Shown one piece after another: positions 1 through 4,243 of a stretch of DNA of 5,557 bases. The stretch's first letter is position 1. Each line of letters opens with the position of its first letter. The position numbers and the translations under genes are program-made. Below the pieces are notes generated by a model, which did no database searches, was not told where the DNA came from, and saw only the letters and a program-made list of their open reading frames with translations. This stretch comes from Phycisphaerales bacterium. Lineage in GTDB: Bacteria; Planctomycetota; Phycisphaerae; Phycisphaerales; UBA1924. The DNA is taken from the NCBI GenBank assembly GCA_029212425.1, contig JARGNC010000157.1, positions 1 through 5,557 on the forward strand. The letters run 5' to 3'.

Positions 1-1
1 G

Positions 2-445
2 CTGATCTTCCGCGACACCGTCCGAAGACTTGTCAACTTCAAAGGCCAAATCATTCGACAAGACTACACAAATCAGCTCAATGATTTATTCAGCCAACAA
101 TTCAACGGAACATATTCAGAACTTGGTCCAGATGCACAAAGACTCATGTTGGTATACGACACTACACATAAACTCGTCATCAACACTATTTGCACAGGCG
201 ACAAACAAACTCAGCAACAACTAGAGATACGCATAGACACCAATACGCCACTCCTATCAAGAAGGGCCGCACTATTGCTTGCTCACAGAGAAAGCTCAAT
301 GGCCTTGGTTTTTAGTGACTTTCAGAAACATGTCGATGATTCTGAGGGTTTGAGACTCCGTATCGCAATGATGCGTCACACACTCCGCCATGGCACGCCA
401 CCGCAATCCAAATCGTCGATAGATTTCGACCTTCTTCCTAGTTAA
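2..445 (+). CDS. C-terminal part of an unidentified protein, possibly chorismate-lyase-like (5' end outside window)
   Basis: The frame is open from the first bases of the window to a TAA at 443-445, giving 147 residues with no convincing internal start, so I read it as the tail of a longer gene. I do not firmly recognise it. Residues 41-60 (LGPDAQRLMLVYDTTHKLVI), the paired Arg at 87-88 followed by a hydrophobic strand, the strand around ALVFSDF (101-107) and the late HGTPP (130-134) follow the order of elements I associate with the chorismate pyruvate-lyase/UbiC (DUF98) fold: an 'LSPLQR-LLL-DGT' helix start, an RRV-LL strand, and a closing GT-PLG. The usual glycine and leucine after the last proline are missing and the protein ends soon after, so this is only a structural resemblance. 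No signal peptide or membrane segment is visible in this part. The fragment is more AT-rich (hand counts of about 35-50% GC per 60 bases) than the purine genes beside it. It converges on purN with 35 bp between the stops. Confidence 0.6.
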   Translation: MIFRDTVRRLVNFKGQIIRQDYTNQLNDLFSQQFNGTYSELGPDAQRLMLVYDTTHKLVINTICTGDKQTQQQLEIRIDTNTPLLSRRAALLLAHRESSMALVFSDFQKHVDDSEGLRLRIAMMRHTLRHGTPPQSKSSIDFDLLPS

Positions 446-480
446 ACGCAAGGGCCGGACGCCACGCCGCAGTCGGGTCT

Positions 481-1074
481 TCACCCAGCCCCATCAATCA
501 CCGACTGAATCGCACTCGGAAGACAATCACACTCCAGCGCAAACACCCGATCCGCGACATCCTCCGCAGTATCCTCACTGCCCACCGCGCACCGCCGCTG
601 CTCGATGATCGTCCCCTGGTCAAACTCCTCATCCGCAAAGTGAACCGTGCATCCCGTCTCGGAAACCTTCCCGAGCTTTGCCGCCTCCACAACCGCTCGA
701 TGCACATGCATCCCGTGCATCCCCTTACCACCAAACGCAGGCAAGAGCGACGGATGAATATTGATCACCCGACCCCGCACCGCGTCCGTCATCGGCATAA
801 GCTTCAAATACCCCGCCAGAATCACCCAGTCGATCCCATACTCCGCGCACAACCGATCAAGATCATCCCCACCAATCCCACCGTCAAACACCAGCGCAGG
901 AATCCCCGCCGCCTTCGCTTTCTCCACCCCAAGACATTCTCTCGACCCCACCACCACCGCGATCGTCGCGTCAAGCGCGCCGCGATCGATGTGCTCAATC
1001 AGGTTCTCAAGCGAGCGTCCAGAACCAGACAGCAGCACCGCGAGCCGAGCAGGGTTGGTCGATCCATCACCCAC
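481..1074 (-). CDS. purN: Phosphoribosylglycinamide formyltransferase (GAR transformylase)
   Basis: Transfers a formyl group from 10-formyltetrahydrofolate to glycinamide ribonucleotide, the third step of cytosolic purine synthesis. With the start chosen here the protein has 197 residues, close to the family norm. Visible features, numbered from that start, are the nucleotide-binding strand and loop RLAVLLSGSGRSLENL near the N-terminus, DWVILAGYLKLM (about 82-93), and the catalytic trio Asn105 and His107 (in INIHPSLLP) with Asp152 (in EEFDQG). A GKGMHGMHVH stretch follows the HPSLLP motif, a form I associate with planctomycete and Bacteroidetes enzymes. I chose GTG 1074 because it lies two bases after the thioesterase stop, has AGAAGGG at 1087-1081 six bases upstream, and leaves a short lead-in before the first strand. 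An in-frame ATG at 1125 would add 17 residues and overlap the upstream gene by 49 bp. It is the last gene of the leftward block that begins with purQ. Confidence 0.93.
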   Translation of the reverse strand: MGDGSTNPARLAVLLSGSGRSLENLIEHIDRGALDATIAVVVGSRECLGVEKAKAAGIPALVFDGGIGGDDLDRLCAEYGIDWVILAGYLKLMPMTDAVRGRVINIHPSLLPAFGGKGMHGMHVHRAVVEAAKLGKVSETGCTVHFADEEFDQGTIIEQRRCAVGSEDTAEDVADRVFALECDCLPSAIQSVIDGAG

Positions 1075-1076
1075 GC

Positions 1077-1526
1077 TCAGCCCTTCTGATCTTCCGAACC
1101 AGCTTCCGGATCTGAACACGGACACTCCGCATAAGGGAACGGCTTCCCATCCCGCATACCCACCATCGTCATGCTCGCCGTCGTCACATGCACTTCCTCG
1201 TTCGTATGGAACCGCTCCACGCTCACCTCGACCCGCACATCCAAGCTCGTCCGCCCGAACCGCGTCGTGTAGCTGTAGCAGTTGAGGATGTCCCCAACAT
1301 GCACCGGCGCGTGGAACTCAACGCGATCCATCGCCGCCGTCACCCAGTCCAGATCCCCATGCCGACGCGCCTCGACAAACCCCGCCTGGTCAATGTAGCT
1401 CAGAATGATCCCACCAAAGATCGTCCCATACGGATTTGTTTCCTTCGGCATCGCCACCACACGCATCGCAAGAATCTGCTCATTGAGCGCGCCGTCCGTC
1501 TGGTATTGCGTTGTCGATTTCGCCAT
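1077..1526 (-). CDS. Acyl-CoA thioesterase, hot-dog fold (YciA/BACH type)
   Basis: Predicted to hydrolyse acyl-CoA thioesters to free acid and CoA in the cytosol; the chain-length preference cannot be read from the sequence. The 149-residue protein is a single hot-dog domain. NPYGTIFGG (31-39), followed by Asp46 in the central helix, matches the family's N-P-x-G-x-I-F-G-G-x6-D signature, in which the Asn and Asp are active-site residues. MDRVEFHAPVHVGD (66-79) and GRTSLDVRVEV (91-101) are the typical core strands. The acidic tail carries a Cys-Pro-Cys. The start is ATG 1526, because AAGAGGAG (1542-1535) sits eight bases upstream. An in-frame ATG at 1595 would add 23 residues of unlikely sequence and has no Shine-Dalgarno. 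It lies between coaD (69-bp gap) and purN (two-base gap), so co-transcription is likely. Its place beside coaD suggests a link to CoA-pool turnover, which is inference. Confidence 0.88.
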   Translation of the reverse strand: MAKSTTQYQTDGALNEQILAMRVVAMPKETNPYGTIFGGIILSYIDQAGFVEARRHGDLDWVTAAMDRVEFHAPVHVGDILNCYSYTTRFGRTSLDVRVEVSVERFHTNEEVHVTTASMTMVGMRDGKPFPYAECPCSDPEAGSEDQKG

Positions 1527-1534
1527 CACATCAA

Positions 1535-1542
1535 CTCCTCTT
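1535..1542 (-). promoter_or_regulatory. Shine-Dalgarno of the thioesterase gene
   Basis: The minus strand reads AAGAGGAG, ending eight bases before ATG 1526. It is the strongest ribosome-binding site in the leftward block and decides the thioesterase start in favour of 1526 over the ATG at 1595. Confidence 0.75.
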
Positions 1543-1595
1543 GACCACTCCCGTGCGCACACATCCGGTCGTAAGCAACCACCAACCCCCGCCAT

Positions 1596-2138
1596 CTACT
1601 CAGGAGGTCCATCCGCGCCAAACGATCTCAATTGTTCCACATGGAACAATCGCAGCCGATCAAAAACAGATCCCGGCACATACCGCTCCACCACCGACTC
1701 CCACCCATCCGGACCAATCATGCCTTTGACAAAGCTCGAGCTCAACTCACACAACGCCCGCGGCGGCATCAGAAAAACAGTCGTCAAATCCGGATTCAGA
1801 TCCGAGTTCACATACCGCATCCCCCGCTCGTACTGGTAGTCATCCTCGTGCCGAATGCCGCGGATCACGAATCGTGCATCGACTCGTTTCGCATAGTGCG
1901 CGAGAAACTCGTTTTGGATGGACGCGACTTTGACATTGTCGTGCCGATCGGCGATTTCCTGCAGCCATGCGAGGCGTTCTTCGATTTCGAAGGTGTACTC
2001 TTTTTCGGGATGCTTCGCGACCGCGATGATCAGTTCATCGAAAAGTTGCGCACCCTGGTCGATCATCCAGACATGCCCGTTGGTTGGGGGGTCGAAACTT
2101 CCCGCGTAGACTGCTCGCCCGTTCATTTTGGTGGTCAT
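1596..2138 (-). CDS. coaD: Phosphopantetheine adenylyltransferase
   Basis: Joins ATP and 4'-phosphopantetheine to make dephospho-CoA, the penultimate step of CoA synthesis, in the cytosol. The protein has 180 residues, slightly longer than the usual 160 or so because of a C-terminal tail. AVYAGSFDPPTNGH (9-22) contains the nucleotidyltransferase GSFDP and (T/H)xGH signature with His22. AKHPEKEYTFEIEERL (41-56) is the typical phosphopantetheine-side loop and helix, RGIRHEDDYQYE (93-104) is the RGLR motif, and SSSFVKGM (133-140) matches the ISSTxVR/K motif. Its ATG overlaps the purQ stop in an ATGA, which suggests translational coupling; a second Met at codon 5 (ATG 2126) is a possible alternative start. 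Two oddities lie inside the gene. The + strand base skew reverses along it, and codons 164-169 (tail residues LFHVEQ) are written with a near-perfect 20-bp palindrome resembling parS. That palindrome may explain the tail beyond the conserved domain. Confidence 0.95.
   Translation of the reverse strand: MTTKMNGRAVYAGSFDPPTNGHVWMIDQGAQLFDELIIAVAKHPEKEYTFEIEERLAWLQEIADRHDNVKVASIQNEFLAHYAKRVDARFVIRGIRHEDDYQYERGMRYVNSDLNPDLTTVFLMPPRALCELSSSFVKGMIGPDGWESVVERYVPGSVFDRLRLFHVEQLRSFGADGPPE
1633..1648. promoter_or_regulatory. parS-like palindrome (candidate ParB-binding site)
   Basis: The core reads TGTTCCACATGGAACA and the inverted repeat extends to 1631-1650: nine-base arms ATTGTTCCA and TGGAACAAT around a two-base centre. 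The parS form I know from Pseudomonas is TGTTCCACGTGGAACA, so 15 of 16 bases agree; the single change is in the central CG. Against the Bacillus form TGTTTCACGTGAAACA, 13 of 16 agree. Known parS sites often lie inside genes near the replication origin, and the peptide FHVEQ encoded here is what such a site yields in this frame. ParB is sensitive to the central bases, so binding is not certain. It could instead be another regulator's operator or chance. Confidence 0.5.
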
Positions 2139-2150
2139 GACGGGACCGCC
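1840..2150. other. Switch of strand base skew (C-rich to G-rich on the + strand)
   Basis: Hand counts per 60 bases of the + strand: 481-540 has C 25, G 9; 901-960 has C 32, G 6; 1681-1740 has C 26, G 9; 1861-1920 has C 14, G 17; 2161-2220 has C 12, G 24; 2281-2340 has C 13, G 27; 4621-4680 has C 14, G 24. The left side includes a + strand gene (2-445, also C>G) and the right side includes a - strand gene (purQ, G>C on +), so the pattern follows position and not coding strand. The transition lies in the middle and 5' part of coaD. The polarity is that of a replication origin. Confidence 0.55.
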
Positions 2151-2923
2151 GCGGATTGGACGGCGTTGGCCGCGCTGGTAAAAATGCTGAGTCCTGGGGT
2201 TGGTCCGGATTTGGTCGATGCATCAAGCCGGGTTGCAAATGGATGGCGGTTCCAGTCGAGCATTCGTTCTGGGTGGGGCATGAGTCCGAAGATGAGTCCG
2301 GTGGGGTCGCTGATGCCGGCGATGCGGTCGGTGGAGCCGTTGATGTTGGTTTGGTAGCGGAGGGTCACACGATTGGGGTCGATCTGGTATCCGTCTTTGA
2401 GAACGAGACTTCCCTCGGCGTGGGCGGAGGGGAATCGGCACAGATTTGGGTCATCGAACGCTTTGAGATCTTGGGTCCAGACGCAGTTGGAGTCCTCGTT
2501 GAGTTCCATCACGGCCCAGTCGTCGATGAACCGGCCGTGCTCGTTTTGGCACAAGGCGACCGATGGTTCGTTTGCTCCGTCGGGAGAATCACCAGGGAGG
2601 AGTCCGAGTTGTACGAGGACTTGGAATCCATTGCAGATCCCGATTATGGGTACGCCGCGATCTCTGGCGGCGACGAGTTCCGGGAGAAGGTGCTTTCGGG
2701 CGTGCATCGCTTTGATTCGACCTGAGGCGATGTCGTCGCCGTAGGAGAAACCGCCGGGGAAACCGATGAGTTCGAATGACCTGAGGATGCTTGGATCTTC
2801 GCACAAAGTGTCCAGATGTATGGACTTGGGTGACGCTCCGGCCATTTCAAATGCGCGGACGAGTTCAAGATCGCAGTTTGTACCTGCGGTGCGGATGACG
2901 AGTGCCGAGGGTTGGGTGGTCAT
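2135..2923 (-). CDS. purQ: Phosphoribosylformylglycinamidine synthase, glutaminase subunit
   Basis: Class I glutamine amidotransferase that releases ammonia from glutamine for the PurL subunit, which converts FGAR to FGAM in purine synthesis. It works as part of the PurQ-PurS-PurL complex in the cytosol. The protein has 262 residues. ALVIRTAGTNCDLE (7-20) is the typical N-terminal strand and GxNCD motif. GFPGGFSYGDD (54-64) forms the oxyanion region, GICNGFQ (95-101) contains the nucleophile Cys97, and MPHPERM (215-221) supplies His217 and Glu219. The AHAEG at 167-171 is also family-typical. The ATG at 2923 is chosen because homology begins right after it; an in-frame ATG at 3043 would add 40 residues of unlike, shadow-type sequence. 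No Shine-Dalgarno precedes 2923, but a -10-like TACTAT lies six bases upstream. Neither purS nor purL is nearby. purQ heads the block and diverges from the NERD gene. Its coding strand is C-rich, unlike purN in the same block, because it lies on the far side of the skew switch. Confidence 0.95.
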   Translation of the reverse strand: MTTQPSALVIRTAGTNCDLELVRAFEMAGASPKSIHLDTLCEDPSILRSFELIGFPGGFSYGDDIASGRIKAMHARKHLLPELVAARDRGVPIIGICNGFQVLVQLGLLPGDSPDGANEPSVALCQNEHGRFIDDWAVMELNEDSNCVWTQDLKAFDDPNLCRFPSAHAEGSLVLKDGYQIDPNRVTLRYQTNINGSTDRIAGISDPTGLIFGLMPHPERMLDWNRHPFATRLDASTKSGPTPGLSIFTSAANAVQSAAVPS

Positions 2924-2929
2924 GGTGGA

Positions 2930-2935
2930 ATAGTA
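2930..2935 (-). promoter_or_regulatory. Possible -10 element for purQ, implying a leaderless transcript
   Basis: The minus strand has TACTAT, which fits TANNNT, separated from the purQ ATG by six bases. Transcription would then begin at or next to the start codon, consistent with the missing Shine-Dalgarno. No good -35 is present at the expected distance (ACACCT at 17 bases), so this is tentative. Confidence 0.3.
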
Positions 2936-3036
2936 GGATCGGTGATTCGGCGAGGTGTATTTGTGGAGGAGCGAGTCGGGGCGAGGGTTGGCTCCGAAGC
3001 GGCACCAGTGCTTGCTTAGTCTCCGTGATTCCCTGT

Positions 3037-3065
3037 TCGACATTGATGATCTATTCTTGTATGCT
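3037..3065 (+). promoter_or_regulatory. Probable sigma-70-type promoter of the NERD gene
   Basis: TCGACA at 3037-3042 (5 of 6 to TTGACA), a 17-base spacer, then TATGCT at 3060-3065 (4 of 6 to TATAAT). The expected start point, about seven bases on, falls at 3072-3073, which is the ATG chosen for the NERD gene. That gene also lacks a Shine-Dalgarno, so a leaderless mRNA is the simplest reading. Confidence 0.45.
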
Positions 3066-3072
3066 GTCGATT

Positions 3073-4068
3073 ATGATTTTAAAAGAGAAAGACAACATAA
3101 CAACGAAGAACAAGAGGGTCACCGCTGGAAACGAAGCTGAAAGCAAGATGGCTTTTTACCTGAACCGTGCGTTTGGTGAGGACCCGAGAGTATTTGTTTT
3201 TCATGATTTGAGGATCGAGCGAAACGGTGAAGCAGCGCAGATGGATCACTTGATTTTGCACAAGCATGGGCTTGTGATTATTGAGTCCAAGAGTGTTGCT
3301 GGGACTGTGCATGTCAACGAACATCTCGAGTTCAAGTATGTTCGCGGCAGGCGCGAAGAAGGCATGGCTTCTCCAATTCAGCAGGCAAAGCGACAGGGGG
3401 ACTTGCTCCGTTTGTTTTTGCAAGACCAACGAGAATCGCTTCGGAGCAAGAGATTGCTTGGTCTGATTCAAGGTGGATTTACGCATTGTCCAATAGATGT
3501 GCTTGTGGCGATTTCAGATAAGAGTGTCATTCGGCGGCCGAAGATTGATATTCCTGAGCTGCACAAGGCGGATCAGATCGCGGATCGGGCTCAGGCGCTG
3601 ATCAAACGACATGCGGATGGAGCGAAGTTGACATCTAAAGTAGATGGCGATTGGGGTTTGTATTCATTCACTCCAAGCGAGCTTGATCGGGTTCGTGAGT
3701 TGCTACTTTCGTCGCATAGTCCGTTCCAGAGAACTTCAAGAAAGACAACAAGTAACAACACTGACACAAAGAAACTTAGTCGGCAGAAAGCTGTGCCGAG
3801 GGATGTCACTGCTCCTCGACCTCAAGATTCTGAGCATCGACCGACTTATTTGTGTACGCATTGCCAATCTACGAAACTTCAAATTTTGTATGGGCGCTCG
3901 TACTACTTCAAATGTTCAGATTGCGATGGGAACACGAGTATTCGGGATGTTTGCTCTGATTGTGGGACGGGCACTCGGTTAAAGAAGAGGGGCAATGTAT
4001 TTTCGGCGGTCTGCAAGGGGTGCAACTCGGAACGGATGTTCTTTGAAAATGAAACTGTTCAGGACTGA
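3073..4068 (+). CDS. NERD-domain nuclease-related protein with two C-terminal zinc ribbons
   Basis: A 331-residue cytosolic protein, probably a DNA-binding or DNA-cutting enzyme; no substrate is known for this family to my knowledge. The N-terminal NERD domain (about 17-160) starts with GNEAESKMAFYLNRAF and shows the restriction-endonuclease-like core: Glu21/Glu23 in the first helix, Asp58 in MDHLILHKHG, Glu71 and Lys73 in VIIESKS (a D-x12-E-x-K pattern), and Gln104/Lys106 in PIQQAKRQ. A Ser/Thr/Asn/Lys-rich linker (about 219-256) leads to two four-cysteine ribbons, Cys261/264/281/284 and Cys294/297/314/317, both CX2C-X16-CX2C. Start 3073 (MILKEKD) is chosen because it matches the short N-termini I recall for relatives and sits at the expected start of transcription; ATGs at 3046 and 3061 are alternatives. 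The gene stands alone, diverges from purQ, and is more AT-rich with weaker base skew than its neighbours, which suggests acquisition. Anti-invader or repair roles are inference only. Confidence 0.85.
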   Translation: MILKEKDNITTKNKRVTAGNEAESKMAFYLNRAFGEDPRVFVFHDLRIERNGEAAQMDHLILHKHGLVIIESKSVAGTVHVNEHLEFKYVRGRREEGMASPIQQAKRQGDLLRLFLQDQRESLRSKRLLGLIQGGFTHCPIDVLVAISDKSVIRRPKIDIPELHKADQIADRAQALIKRHADGAKLTSKVDGDWGLYSFTPSELDRVRELLLSSHSPFQRTSRKTTSNNTDTKKLSRQKAVPRDVTAPRPQDSEHRPTYLCTHCQSTKLQILYGRSYYFKCSDCDGNTSIRDVCSDCGTGTRLKKRGNVFSAVCKGCNSERMFFENETVQD

Positions 4069-4071
4069 ACA
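4056..4071. repeat. 16-bp inverted repeat over the NERD gene stop codon
   Basis: TGTTCAGGACTGAACA: seven-base arms TGTTCAG and CTGAACA around GA, with the TGA stop (4066-4068) inside the right arm. It has the same outer TGTTC/GAACA and the same 16-bp length as the parS-like site in coaD, but a different centre. It is not followed by a T-run, so it is a poor intrinsic terminator. Its function is unknown. Confidence 0.4.
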
Positions 4072-4230
4072 ATTGAAAGCGGCTGATTTTAGCGATTTTT
4101 CGGAACTGTCTGCGGCATATCACTCCTGAGAATGGGCTTCGGCTTGGATGATCGGCGACCGGTTGGGGGCGTATGATCGGGGAAGGTGAACCCTATGGAC
4201 ACGGGGTTGATCGGATGATGTTGATTGTTG

Positions 4231-4236
4231 AAAGGA
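4231..4236 (+). promoter_or_regulatory. Shine-Dalgarno of the DUF1015 gene
   Basis: AAAGGA ends seven bases before ATG 4244. It fixes the start and contrasts with purQ and the NERD gene, which lack such a site. Confidence 0.7.
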
Positions 4237-4243
4237 TCTCCCT

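Noticed and set aside
451..476. GC-rich imperfect inverted repeat between the convergent partial gene and purN
   Set aside because: The stem (CCGAC against GTCCGG on the minus strand) needs a bulge and is followed only by a broken T-run, so I could not support a terminator.
1527..1595. Longer thioesterase starting at ATG 1595
   Set aside because: The added residues are unlike family N-termini and there is no Shine-Dalgarno before 1595, whereas AAGAGGAG precedes ATG 1526.
1632..2357. Plus-strand open frame of 241 codons across coaD and purQ
   Set aside because: It crosses the boundary of two well-recognised minus-strand genes and has no recognisable domain. It is a shadow of their codon bias.
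2924..3043. N-terminal extension of purQ from ATG 3043
   Set aside because: The extra 40 residues resemble no PurQ N-terminus, would run across the divergent promoter region, and family homology begins at ATG 2923.
1840..3072. DnaA boxes or an AT-rich unwinding region that would confirm an origin
   Set aside because: I looked by eye for TTATCCACA-type sites on both strands around the skew switch and saw none. The only AT-rich stretch (about 3070-3118) is at the start of the NERD coding region. The origin idea therefore rests on skew and the parS-like site alone.
4056..4100. Intrinsic terminator after the NERD gene
   Set aside because: The palindrome has a two-base loop, overlaps the stop codon and is not followed by a run of T. 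The T-rich stretch at 4087-4100 has no stem directly before it.
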